Part shown: positions 16,812 to 24,703 of the stretch, piece by piece
Numbering within the stretch: the first letter of the stretch is position 1
Layout of the letters: every line of letters begins with the position of its first letter
Assembly (NCBI RefSeq): GCF_000526775.1
Contig: NZ_JAGS01000001.1
Location: forward strand, 868,001 to 932,000
Direction: 5' to 3'
Length of the DNA: 64,000 bases
DNA from: Ruminococcus albus AD2013
GTDB lineage: Bacteria; Bacillota; Clostridia; Oscillospirales; Ruminococcaceae
Notes under the pieces: generated by a model
What the model was told of the DNA's origin: nothing
The model's input: the letters and a program-made list of their open reading frames with translations, nothing else
The model's database searches: none
Position numbers and translations under genes: made by a program

Positions 16812-18367
16812 GCAAGAATTTCTTTGATTATTTCAGCAAATACGCTCAGGAGACGCCGAACAAGATCCTTTTGAGAATAGATGAAAATACACTGACTTAC
16901 AGCCGTTTCATGGAGAAAACTGCTGTGTTCGGTTCTGCGCTTAAAAAGATGGGCATAGGCGTAGATGATAAGGTTGGTCTGGTAATGCCAAACAGTATCG
17001 AATGGTATATTGCATTCTGGTCAGCCGTAAGAATAGGCGCTCAGCCTGTTCCGATCGACCCACAGAGCGGTTCGCTGGAACTTTCCAGGCTTATACCGTC
17101 AACTACAGTCAAAATGCTGTTCGTGTCTGAAAAATACAGAACCAATCATATAATCAATGCAGTGGATAAGATCGTTCCCGAGGAGTTTTCTCTTTCAAAA
17201 GTCGTTTGCTTTGCTCCCGAGAACGCTGTACCTCAGAAAGAATGCTTCATAAGCGCCGAGAAGTTCGCAGCTGAATTCGGCGAGACTGAATGCGATATCT
17301 ATCAGCCTGAGTACCTTCACACCATGTCACTTGCCTGCACTTCAGGAAGCACCGGCACTCCAAAGATACTTGCGATACCCTCCGGCGGATTTCTTTCCAC
17401 ACAGAAGGATATGGGCGATTATCTGGAATTCAAGTCCGATGATGTTATGATGCTTGGTATGACCCTGTATCATCAGGGTGGATTCGGAATGGGTCTGCAA
17501 ATGGCACTCAAAGGCGGTAGTGTAATGTATCAGCCCCAGTTCAATCCAATATCCTTCCTGGAAACTGTCCAGAAATACAAAGTCAATATCATTCAGCTCA
17601 CTTCCACACTTGCTAAGGTCCTGCTCTCAACTCCAGATTTTGACAAGTATGACCTTTCATCTGTTCGTATCTGCTACTTCGCAGGCGAAGTTTTGCCCAA
17701 GGAGATCGCCGATACATTTGTCAAGAAGCTGAACATACGAGTTATCAATATAATCGGTTCCTCTGAAACCTGTACTATGGTAGTATGGGATTCTGCCAAG
17801 GACGGTGACACTGACCCCAGTGATTTCAAGAAGCTTTACTTCACCGATTATCGGGTTATTGATGCAGACAAGAACGATGTTGCCGAGGGTGAAACGGGTG
17901 AACTATGCGTATACACCGACGGCGTTATCACCGAGTATTTCGGAAATCCTGAACTGTCCGCTGAAAAGATACTCACCGATAGTCAGGGCAGAAGATGGTT
18001 CTGCACAGGCGATCTAGTAAACAATCTGCCCGGTGGTATAGTACGTTTTGCGGGACGCAGCAAGCGTATAATCAAGCGTGGCGGAAACCTTGTCCATGCT
18101 GAAGAAGTTGAAGCTTGTCTGCTCACTCATCCTAAGATCGCTGCCGCAGCTGTAACTGATGAGCCGCACCCGATCATAGGTCAGCAAATAGTTGCCTACA
18201 TTCAGCCAAAGGGTGATGAAAAGATAACAAGAGGCGAACTTGCACGCTATTTTGACGGTAAACTTTCTTCCTACAAAGTGCCTGATAAAGTAATTCCGGT
18301 TGAGGAGATCCCAAAGGATATCGGCAAGATACAGTTTAAATATCTCAGAAAAAAGGAGTATAAATGA
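16808..18367 (+). CDS. Acyl-AMP ligase (ANL superfamily)
   Basis: 519 aa. The P-loop TSGSTGTPK (178-186), GSSET (A5), CTGDLV and the hinge GRSKRIIKRGG are present, and GKIQFK near the C terminus carries the catalytic Lys (about 507). It activates a carboxylic acid as an adenylate and passes it to CoA or, more likely, to the ACP encoded next to it. This would supply a starter unit. The gene overlaps the hydrolase by 4 bp and ACP2 by 4 bp. Confidence 0.9.
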   Translation: MSKNFFDYFSKYAQETPNKILLRIDENTLTYSRFMEKTAVFGSALKKMGIGVDDKVGLVMPNSIEWYIAFWSAVRIGAQPVPIDPQSGSLELSRLIPSTTVKMLFVSEKYRTNHIINAVDKIVPEEFSLSKVVCFAPENAVPQKECFISAEKFAAEFGETECDIYQPEYLHTMSLACTSGSTGTPKILAIPSGGFLSTQKDMGDYLEFKSDDVMMLGMTLYHQGGFGMGLQMALKGGSVMYQPQFNPISFLETVQKYKVNIIQLTSTLAKVLLSTPDFDKYDLSSVRICYFAGEVLPKEIADTFVKKLNIRVINIIGSSETCTMVVWDSAKDGDTDPSDFKKLYFTDYRVIDADKNDVAEGETGELCVYTDGVITEYFGNPELSAEKILTDSQGRRWFCTGDLVNNLPGGIVRFAGRSKRIIKRGGNLVHAEEVEACLLTHPKIAAAAVTDEPHPIIGQQIVAYIQPKGDEKITRGELARYFDGKLSSYKVPDKVIPVEEIPKDIGKIQFKYLRKKEYK

Positions 18368-18621
18368 TTATGAACAATCTTGATTGGAACGAATTCAAAC
18401 AGGTAGTTTCCGACTATGTAGGTGTTGACGCTGATGAGATCACAAGAGATACTGACGTTTTCGACGACCTGTATCTTGATTCTCTTGGACTGTTCGGTCT
18501 TGGTTCACATATTACAGATACTTACAAGCTTAATGTTGCATTGTCATTGGTAGCATCTATCAGCAGGGTAGGGGAGTTTTTCGACCTGCTAAACGAGAAA
18601 GGTACACCTGTTGAGGAATAA
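18364..18621 (+). CDS. Acyl carrier protein 2
   Basis: 85 aa with the site LYLDSLGLFGLG (Ser40). AAGGAG is 5 nt from ATG 18364, overlapping the ligase stop. Tight coupling to the ligase suggests it is the starter-loading carrier, while ACP1 is next to the acyltransferase and may carry extender units. That division is inferred from gene order only. Confidence 0.85.
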   Translation: MIMNNLDWNEFKQVVSDYVGVDADEITRDTDVFDDLYLDSLGLFGLGSHITDTYKLNVALSLVASISRVGEFFDLLNEKGTPVEE

Positions 18622-18624
18622 TAT

Positions 18625-19335
18625 ATGACTCTTTTCTTTTTTCCACACGCAGGCGGTTCCGCAAAGAGCTACGCATCATTCAAACGTTTTCTCCCAAAAG
18701 ATCTGAATGTGATCACAATGGAACTTTCAGGACGTTTTACACGTTCTGATAGGCCTATGTTACACGATATTGAGTCCTGCATCAGCGAACTTTTTGACAG
18801 CAATGAAAAACTGTCGGAACTACTTAAAGAGGGTGACTACGCCGTATTTGGTCACAGCATGGGAACGGTCCTTGCCACCGAATTTGTAAGACAAATAAGG
18901 GAAAAGGGTTATCCTGCGCCTGTTCATATGTTCCTATCAGGTAAAAATGCTCCCGACGAAAATCTTCACTGTTTCGGCGATATTGACAAAGTGACCGATA
19001 TGGAGATAACAGAGTTTTTTGATCATAACAGCATGACATTTTCACAGGTGATACCTGATGCCGAACTCGTCGCACAGATCAACCGTATTCTTTGCAATGA
19101 TGTGCGAATGGCTGAGAAGTACATCACTACGCCAAGACAGGTGCAGTTTGGCTGTGATGTTACGGCAATATACGGCACAGATGACACCATGCTGAAAAAT
19201 GCTGACATGAACGGCTGGGGACGGTATACTGACAAAAGCTGTGAAGTTGTTGCGTTCAGCGGCGGTCATTTCTACTATACTCAGCACAAGGAAGAAGTCT
19301 GCAAGCTTATCTGCAATAAACTTCGACTCAATTAA
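18625..19335 (+). CDS. Type II thioesterase (GrsT-like)
   Basis: 236 aa alpha/beta hydrolase. PHAGGSAKSY near the N terminus, the nucleophile GHSMG (76-80, Ser78), YGTDD and FSGGHFYY are the hallmarks of editing thioesterases in NRPS/PKS clusters. It would clear stalled or wrongly primed carriers. It is the last gene of the operon, 3 bp after ACP2, and is followed by a terminator. Confidence 0.9.
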   Translation: MTLFFFPHAGGSAKSYASFKRFLPKDLNVITMELSGRFTRSDRPMLHDIESCISELFDSNEKLSELLKEGDYAVFGHSMGTVLATEFVRQIREKGYPAPVHMFLSGKNAPDENLHCFGDIDKVTDMEITEFFDHNSMTFSQVIPDAELVAQINRILCNDVRMAEKYITTPRQVQFGCDVTAIYGTDDTMLKNADMNGWGRYTDKSCEVVAFSGGHFYYTQHKEEVCKLICNKLRLN

Positions 19336-19399
19336 CACGTTTTGGTAGTAATCCTTAAGTACATTCTGAACGTGCTTAGATAGGTAGATACTTATGAAG

Positions 19400-19442
19400 A
19401 TAAGGCTGCGTAATCTGCACCGGTTACACAGCCTTATTTTTT
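19400..19442 (+). terminator. Intrinsic terminator of the acyl-carrier cluster
   Basis: ATAAGGCTG pairs with CAGCCTTAT, with an inner GTAA/TTAC pairing, and is followed by ATTTTTTAT. Confidence 0.85.
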
Positions 19443-19504
19443 ATGATATTTCATACTGTCAGCGCAGTCGCATAATAGTATTTGAGATTATATGTCCCCC
19501 CCTA

Positions 19505-19537
19505 AACCGCACTAAATTTCTATTTAGTGCGGTTTTG
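19505..19537. terminator. Second hairpin, probable terminator, between convergent genes
   Basis: Perfect 13-bp arms AACCGCACTAAAT / ATTTAGTGCGGTT with a TTCT loop and TTTT on the plus side. It may back up the upstream terminator and also act on mtaB transcripts, though the minus side has only a short U-run. Confidence 0.6.
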
Positions 19538-19617
19538 CATTTGTATCAATTTCGCTACTCTTTTATTCCTTTTCTGTCTATCAGTCAAATATCAAGGCAA
19601 AGTAATAACTTCAAGTA

Positions 19618-20928
19618 TTAATCCTGAACGATCTCACCATAGCAAAATTCAATGTCCGCTGATATTATACGAACTTTTCTTATCTGTCTTCGCCATGAAT
19701 CACCAGATTTATCTCTGGGGACTTTTACCACAACATAATTTGGTGCGTGGCCGCAGTGCCATTCAGCTTCGGTCTCTCGCTCGAACAATACCTCTAACAC
19801 ATTTCCGACACAGCTTGACAGATAATCAGCTTTTGTCTTAGCACAGACCTCCGCCATTCGTTTAGCGCGATCATGCTTTATATGCTGAGGTACTTGTTCA
19901 GGAAGATCATTTGCCTTTGTTCCTGCACGGCGTGAATACGGGAAAATATGCGCATCAGCAAAAGATATCTCCTTTGCGAATGAAAGCGATTCCTCAAAGG
20001 CTTTATCGTCTTCTCCGGGAAATCCTACCATGATATCGGTGGTTATGGCACAATTAGGGAAATACTCTCTCAGCGACCTGCAAAGCGCTGAATATTCCGT
20101 TGAATCATATCGCCTGTTCATCGCCTTTAAGATACTGTTGCTTCCGCTTTGCAGTGAGAGATGAAAATGCGGACAAAGCTTATCAAGCACAGAAAGTCTT
20201 TTGATGTCATCTTCAAGTATCATCTCAGGTTCGATGGAACCGAGCCTTACGCGGAACTTCCCTTCCAACGAACATATGCTCTCTATAACATCTGTCAGGG
20301 TCGGTCTGTCGGGCAGATCTTTTCCGTAAAAGCAGAGGTTTATACCCGTCAGTATCAGTTCCTTGTGTCCCGCTGCGATGTTTTGTTCAGCCTCCCTGAT
20401 AACCTCTTCAAGCGGCTTTGAGCGAATGTGTCCCCTCACATACGGGATGATGCAGTATGTACAGTAGCAGTCGCAGCCGTCCTGTATTTTAATGTAGGAG
20501 CGAGTCTTCTCTCCACCTGAACTGTTGGTCATGCTGTCTATCTTTTCGCCTTTGGTGTGTTTGCTTATGCAGATGATACGCTCCCCTGTTTTCATGAATT
20601 TATCTGTCAGTTCAGGTATACTTCCTTTGTTTTCCGTACCAACGACTATATCACACTCTGTAAGACCCTCGGCTTTTTCCCTGAACGCCTGCGGAAAACA
20701 TCCGGCAAGCACGGTCACAGCACGCGGAGATATCTTGCGAATACGTCTTAACAATTGAAGACATTTCTGGTCTGCCTGTTCTGTGACTGTACAGCTGTTT
20801 ATTACGCAAACATCAGCCGATGCTATATCTTTGACTGTGGCATTACCTTCCTGCTCGAATTTCTCTCGGATATGCTCTGTTTCATACTGGTTCACCTTAC
20901 AGCCGAAGGTGTAGTAATATATTTTCAT
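19618..20928 (-). CDS. mtaB: tRNA t6A37 methylthiotransferase
   Basis: 436 aa radical-SAM enzyme that adds a methylthio group to t6A37 of ANN-decoding tRNAs. The N-terminal UPF0004 domain has YTFGCKVNQYE (Cys10, then CVINSC and AGCFPQ for the second cluster). The radical-SAM CxxxCxxC is GCDCYCTYCIIP (about 152-163), and a TRAM-like tail follows. FGCKVNQYE separates MtaB from MiaB. GAGGAG lies upstream. It is single-gene, with a TTGCAA-17-TACAAT promoter. Confidence 0.92.
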   Translation of the reverse strand: MKIYYYTFGCKVNQYETEHIREKFEQEGNATVKDIASADVCVINSCTVTEQADQKCLQLLRRIRKISPRAVTVLAGCFPQAFREKAEGLTECDIVVGTENKGSIPELTDKFMKTGERIICISKHTKGEKIDSMTNSSGGEKTRSYIKIQDGCDCYCTYCIIPYVRGHIRSKPLEEVIREAEQNIAAGHKELILTGINLCFYGKDLPDRPTLTDVIESICSLEGKFRVRLGSIEPEMILEDDIKRLSVLDKLCPHFHLSLQSGSNSILKAMNRRYDSTEYSALCRSLREYFPNCAITTDIMVGFPGEDDKAFEESLSFAKEISFADAHIFPYSRRAGTKANDLPEQVPQHIKHDRAKRMAEVCAKTKADYLSSCVGNVLEVLFERETEAEWHCGHAPNYVVVKVPRDKSGDSWRRQIRKVRIISADIEFCYGEIVQD

Positions 20929-21032
20929 GTTTAAAATTCTCTCCTCAAAATATGTAGGATATGTACAAAATATTTAGCTTTCCATTGTTAAAATCACACA
21001 ATTGAAGCTTTTGTAAACTTGCTCTATTGACT

Positions 21033-21061
21033 ATTGTACCATATTTTATTTTTTTTTGCAA
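21033..21061 (-). promoter_or_regulatory. Sigma-A promoter for mtaB
   Basis: Minus strand -35 TTGCAA (21061-21056), 17-bp spacer, -10 TACAAT (21038-21033) with an extended TGG. It sits back-to-back with the HPr-like promoter. Confidence 0.6.
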
Positions 21062-21068
21062 ATAAGCC

Positions 21069-21096
21069 TTGACATTTGTGAAAATATGATTATAAT
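21069..21096 (+). promoter_or_regulatory. Sigma-A promoter for the HPr-like gene
   Basis: Consensus TTGACA (21069-21074), 16-bp spacer and TATAAT (21091-21096). This predicts strong expression. Confidence 0.8.
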
Positions 21097-21157
21097 TATA
21101 ATTGTAGCAAGAAGCTACGTGATTAATTAAGTAAGAATTGTGTTAGGAGGAACCAAT

Positions 21158-21388
21158 ATGAAAAAGGTTAAGATCTCACTTGATTCCATTCAGGCTGTTA
21201 AGGAATTTGTAGGCATCGTTATGATGTATGACTTCGACGTTGATCTTACTTCCGGCAGATATGCTGTAGATGCTAAGTCTATCATGGGTATATTCAGTCT
21301 TGATCTGTCTAACCCCATTCAGCTGACAGCTCACACTGAAGATGCTGACAAGTTCTTCGCAGAGATCAAGAAGTTCATCGTTGAGTGA
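21158..21388 (+). CDS. HPr-family protein lacking the catalytic His (Crh-like)
   Basis: 76 aa from ATG 21158 (TTAGGAGG 7 nt upstream). The regulatory Ser46 region KSIMGIFSL is kept almost exactly. The active-site loop GLHARPA is replaced by SIQAVKEF, so a Gln stands where PTS HPr has His15. In Bacillus, Crh has the same His-to-Gln change and serves only in catabolite repression with CcpA. A regulatory rather than sugar-transport role is inferred. Monocistronic, with a near-consensus promoter and its own terminator. Confidence 0.85.
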   Translation: MKKVKISLDSIQAVKEFVGIVMMYDFDVDLTSGRYAVDAKSIMGIFSLDLSNPIQLTAHTEDADKFFAEIKKFIVE

Positions 21389-21412
21389 TTTCAGGATACT
21401 TTAGTGAATAAT

Positions 21413-21444
21413 AAAACGGCAGACTTTAGGGTTTGCCGTTTTTT
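21413..21444 (+). terminator. Intrinsic terminator after the HPr-like gene
   Basis: AAAACGGCAGAC - TTTAGG - GTTTGCCGTTTT stem followed by a T-run. Confidence 0.85.
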
Positions 21445-21501
21445 ATGTTTGTCTGATTGTCAAGTTAAAAATATATCCCACAAAACTTGATATTTTAGAT
21501 A

Positions 21502-21530
21502 TTGAGCAAAGTTAAGTAAGGTGGTATAAT
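21502..21530 (+). promoter_or_regulatory. Sigma-A promoter for the anion permease
   Basis: TTGAGC (21502-21507), 17-bp spacer, TATAAT (21525-21530). Confidence 0.65.
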
Positions 21531-21570
21531 TATCAAGCTTGATTCTAAAATATAAAGAAGGATTGATCTG

Positions 21571-22674
21571 ATGATAAAATTTATAAAATCACAGCCTGTG
21601 CTGGTCGCGGCATTCCTTGCGGCTGTTGTGACTATGTTCATTATCCCGCCTGATTCGGGATATGCTGGATATGTGAACCGTGCTGTACTGATAGAGCTTT
21701 TCTCACTGATGACCGCTGTTGCAGGGCTTAGAAGTATCGGTATATTTGAGCGCGTTACAGACGTACTGTTGGAAAAGGCAGGAACGATACGTCGGCTTGG
21801 GCAGATATTCGTGCTGATATGCTTTTTCACTTCGATGCTTGTGACAAACGATGTCGCTCTGCTGACATTTATCCCACTTACTTTGATAGCTATGAAGGGT
21901 TCGGACAAAAAAAGTCTTATCATGACCATTGTACTGGAAACGGCGGCTGCAAATCTCGGCAGTATGCTTACACCCGTCGGTAATCCGCAGAACCTCTTTA
22001 TTTATTCGAAATATCATATGACAGCACTCATGTTCGTCAAAACTATGGCACCTGCGGGAATAATAAGTCTTGTTATACTTTTATTGCTGACTTTGCTTTT
22101 GCCGAAAGATAAATGTACCCATACAGAGAATGCAGATAAAGAGAACTTCCCTGCCGTTCAGCTATGGGGTTATCTGGTGCTGTTTGCAGTTTGTCTGCTG
22201 TCGGTTTTCAGAGTACTGCCCGACTACATCTGCTTTATCGCGGCTGTGGTATGCGCACTGATTTTAAACCGCAAACTGCTGCTCAAAGTGGACTATTCAC
22301 TGCTTGCGACCTTCCTGTGCTTTTTTATTTTCGTAGGTAATATTGCAAGGATTGGTGCCGTGAACGAGTTCTTTTCAAATATAATGAAAGGCAGAGAACT
22401 TCTTGTGTCGGCGGCTCTTTCGCAGGTGATAAGCAATGTACCTGCTGCAATGATGCTTTCAGGATTTACAGACAACGGCACACAGCTTATGCTTGGTGTG
22501 AATATCGGCGGATTGGGAACGCTCATTGCTTCACTTGCCAGCCTGATATCTTTCCAGTTTTACAGAAAGAGCGAGGGCGCGGATTCGATACGATATATCG
22601 CAGTATTTTCGGTAATTAATTTCGGCATGCTGATAATTCTGCTTGCGCTTCAAAAGATTATCACTCTACTATAA
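21571..22674 (+). CDS. SLC13/ArsB-type anion permease
   Basis: 367 aa with about ten hydrophobic helices. TNDVALLTFIPL and LGSMLTPVGNPQNLFIY match the anion-binding hairpin signatures of the ion-transporter superfamily (citrate/dicarboxylate, arsenite or sulfate). A second symmetric motif, ISNVPAAMML, lies near the C terminus. The substrate cannot be told; no ars genes are nearby. AAGGA precedes ATG 21571. Own promoter and terminator. Confidence 0.85.
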   Translation: MIKFIKSQPVLVAAFLAAVVTMFIIPPDSGYAGYVNRAVLIELFSLMTAVAGLRSIGIFERVTDVLLEKAGTIRRLGQIFVLICFFTSMLVTNDVALLTFIPLTLIAMKGSDKKSLIMTIVLETAAANLGSMLTPVGNPQNLFIYSKYHMTALMFVKTMAPAGIISLVILLLLTLLLPKDKCTHTENADKENFPAVQLWGYLVLFAVCLLSVFRVLPDYICFIAAVVCALILNRKLLLKVDYSLLATFLCFFIFVGNIARIGAVNEFFSNIMKGRELLVSAALSQVISNVPAAMMLSGFTDNGTQLMLGVNIGGLGTLIASLASLISFQFYRKSEGADSIRYIAVFSVINFGMLIILLALQKIITLL

Positions 22675-22680
22675 AATATT

Positions 22681-22713
22681 ACGGTATTTCCAAAAATCGG
22701 AAATACCGTTTTG
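22681..22713 (+). terminator. Intrinsic terminator after the anion permease
   Basis: ACGGTATTTCC - AAAAATC - GGAAATACCGT followed by TTTTG. Confidence 0.85.
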
Positions 22714-22715
22714 TA

Positions 22716-22744
22716 TTGACAGTCATGAAGATAAGAGTTATGAT
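22716..22744 (+). promoter_or_regulatory. Sigma-A promoter for the methyltransferase
   Basis: TTGACA (22716-22721), 17-bp spacer, TATGAT (22739-22744). Confidence 0.7.
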
Positions 22745-22782
22745 ATAATTAATATTTGTTTTAGTTTTGAAAGGAGGACATC

Positions 22783-23544
22783 ATGAAAGCAAAAGCATCT
22801 GATTGGTACAAACACAACTGGGGACTTGATATCAAAAATATGTCCTGGGTTGAAAACACAGGAAGTGAGGTCGATTACATAATAAACCTCTGCGGACTTA
22901 AAGGCAACGAGCGCATACTTGATCTTGCATGCGGTTTCGGCAGACATTCACTGGAGTTTGCACGTCGTGGATTCAGCGTGGTTGGTGTGGATATAACCGA
23001 GATCTATATTGATGACGCTGTCAAGTCGGGTAAAGAAATGGGGCTTTCAAATACGGAGTTCATATGCTGTGATATCAGGGATATAGCCTACAAAGATGAA
23101 TTCGATGTGGTGCTTAATCTCGCTGACGGTGCTATCGGTTATCTTGAAAACGATGATGAAAATCTGAAGATTTTTGATACGATAGCAAGGGCTCTGAAAC
23201 ATGGCGGTCATCATGTCTGCGACCTTGTATGCGGAGAATATGCGGACGATCACTTCCCTGTCAGGTTATGGGACAGCGGCAGCAATACTCTTTCACTTTC
23301 GGAATTTGATTGGGACAGAGAGAAAAGGATAATGCTTTTCGGAAACTTCGATATCGCATACGGTGAAGTGCTCAGAGTTCCTGAGATACCCGAGGGCGAC
23401 CCCACAAGGGTATATACAACTACGGAGATAAAAGAGATCATGAAAAAACGTGGCATGGAAGTTAAAGGCGCATTTGCGGGATACAGTGATATTCCTGCGG
23501 GAAAAGATAGTTTTCAGATGCTTATCCATAGTGTGAAGAAATGA
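22783..23544 (+). CDS. Class I SAM-dependent methyltransferase
   Basis: 253 aa. SAM-binding motif I is LDLACGFGRHSLEFARRG (about 46-63), with an acidic end of strand 2 (GVDITE) and motif III around CDIRDIAY. The target is unknown. AGGAGG lies 5-6 nt before ATG 22783. It stands alone, with its own promoter. Confidence 0.85.
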   Translation: MKAKASDWYKHNWGLDIKNMSWVENTGSEVDYIINLCGLKGNERILDLACGFGRHSLEFARRGFSVVGVDITEIYIDDAVKSGKEMGLSNTEFICCDIRDIAYKDEFDVVLNLADGAIGYLENDDENLKIFDTIARALKHGGHHVCDLVCGEYADDHFPVRLWDSGSNTLSLSEFDWDREKRIMLFGNFDIAYGEVLRVPEIPEGDPTRVYTTTEIKEIMKKRGMEVKGAFAGYSDIPAGKDSFQMLIHSVKK

Positions 23545-23633
23545 AGCGATTTATCTCTTGCTAATATTATTATATCAAGCTAAAATATTTACATCAACTG
23601 TACGGTATTTTTCCCCACAAATAAAAGCAGATG

Positions 23634-23642
23634 TGCTATAAT
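23634..23642 (+). promoter_or_regulatory. Extended -10 promoter for a possible small RNA
   Basis: TGCTATAAT at 23634-23642 with no clear -35; extended -10 promoters often lack one. Confidence 0.4.
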
Positions 23643-23648
23643 ATATAT

Positions 23649-23756
23649 ATACAAACGGAAAAGCTTGTCATCCGTTTGTTAATTTCATAATAATACACCT
23701 CTTTTTTGCGCCGATCCTTCGGCAAAGCCGTGCTTGTGAGAGAGCGCGGCTTTTTT
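23649..23756 (+). ncRNA. Candidate small RNA of about 108 nt
   Basis: The interval runs from just after TGCTATAAT to an intrinsic terminator, with no start codon worth using. It begins with a 9-bp inverted repeat ACAAACGGA (23651-23659) / TCCGTTTGT (23671-23679). A single-stranded AT-rich stretch with CACCTC (anti-Shine-Dalgarno-like) follows, then CCGA-TCCT-TCGG, and then the terminator. It resembles a trans-acting sRNA layout but matches no family I recognise. Inference only. Confidence 0.35.
23724..23756 (+). terminator. Intrinsic terminator of the candidate small RNA
   Basis: AAAGCCGTGCT - TGTGAGAG - AGCGCGGCTTT followed by TTTTTT (overlapping). Confidence 0.75.
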
Positions 23757-23799
23757 CTTGGTGCAAAACAAAAACCGCAATAATTAGTCACTCGGTGGC

Positions 23800-23828
23800 T
23801 TTACATTTTCTCTTCAATGTGATATAAT
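23800..23828 (+). promoter_or_regulatory. Sigma-A promoter for the esterase
   Basis: TTTACA (23800-23805), 17-bp spacer, TATAAT (23823-23828). Confidence 0.7.
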
Positions 23829-23900
23829 AAGCTCGTTAATAAACGCATAAATCTATTGATCTCTATAAAATCAGAAGATCGTTTGTCGGAGGACTCAAAG

Positions 23901-24641
23901 ATGAAAACTGATAAATTTAAAATAAACACAGCTTCCCTATCGACAGATCAGGGCGATATCGTCATAGATGAATTCATTCCGGAAACAGAGGGAAGATATC
24001 CCAGTGTGATAATGAGTCACGGGTTCAATTCATGCGCCGAGGAACTTCATGATGTAGCAAAGGTGCTGGCAGAAAATGGCATATACGCTCTCTGCTACGA
24101 TTTCAACGGCGGCGGCAACAAGGGCAGAAGCACAGGCAAAACAACGGATATGAGCGTTCTTACCGAGCAGAACGATCTGAGGGCTGTTCTGAATCATGTG
24201 AAAAGCTCACCGCAGACAGGTGATATTTATTTGTACGGTGAAAGTCAGGGCGGATTCGTTTCGGCAATAACTGCGCCTGATATACCCGATATCGCAGGAC
24301 TTTTCCTTGTTTATCCCGCTTTTGTTATCCCTCATGACTGGTTAAGCAGAGATGAGAGCACCATGCAGGGCGAGTTTGAATTCATGGGTGTAAAAATCTC
24401 AAAAACATACTATGACGGCATACCTAGATACGATGTTTTCGCTAAGGCTTCAGAATTTAAGAAGCCTGTAAAAATATGGCACGGCGGCGCAGACCCTGTG
24501 GTTGATCCCGAATACTCTCTCAAACTTGTGAAAAGCTATGAAAAATGTGAACTTAAGGTGATAAGCGGTCTTGTACACTGGTTCCCGCCCGAACTGCGTG
24601 CTGATATCGCAGAAGAGATAGTTCGTTCTATAAAAGCATAA
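23901..24641 (+). CDS. Alpha/beta hydrolase, cinnamoyl/feruloyl-esterase-like
   Basis: 246 aa from ATG 23901 (GGAGGA 8 nt upstream). The oxyanion SHGFNS, nucleophile GESQGG (about 112-117), HGGADPVV acid region and LVHWF catalytic His are present. Size, lack of a signal peptide and GxSQGG resemble intracellular feruloyl esterases of rumen Butyrivibrio (Est1E type), which free hydroxycinnamates from plant polysaccharide fragments. That substrate is an inference. Monocistronic. Confidence 0.8.
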   Translation: MKTDKFKINTASLSTDQGDIVIDEFIPETEGRYPSVIMSHGFNSCAEELHDVAKVLAENGIYALCYDFNGGGNKGRSTGKTTDMSVLTEQNDLRAVLNHVKSSPQTGDIYLYGESQGGFVSAITAPDIPDIAGLFLVYPAFVIPHDWLSRDESTMQGEFEFMGVKISKTYYDGIPRYDVFAKASEFKKPVKIWHGGADPVVDPEYSLKLVKSYEKCELKVISGLVHWFPPELRADIAEEIVRSIKA

Positions 24642-24643
24642 AA

Positions 24644-24687
24644 CAAGGCTGTGTTCCTTTTTGGATAACACAGCCTTGCTTTTATTT
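24644..24687. terminator. Bidirectional terminator between esterase and PASTA genes
   Basis: Perfect 12-bp arms CAAGGCTGTGTT / AACACAGCCTTG. CTTTTATTT follows on the plus side and TTTTATGC on the minus side. Confidence 0.85.
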
Positions 24688-24703
24688 GGAATTTTTTATG
24701 ATA

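Larger units (their letters stand above)
19336..19617 (+). other. Convergent spacer with two hairpins
   Basis: 282 bp between the converging type II thioesterase and mtaB genes. It holds the two terminator-like stems listed separately and a run of six C at about 19497-19502. No gene was seen. Confidence 0.5.
23545..23900 (+). other. Intergenic region with a possible non-coding transcript
   Basis: 356 bp between two plus-strand genes. It holds an extended -10 promoter, two hairpins, an intrinsic terminator, and then a separate promoter for the esterase. No ORF of note. It is the best place in the window for a small RNA. Confidence 0.5.

Noticed and set aside
9335..19335. HMG-CoA-synthase-type beta-branching cassette
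   Set aside because: Two crotonases and a stand-alone KS suggested it, but the KS keeps its active-site Cys and no HMG synthase is present.
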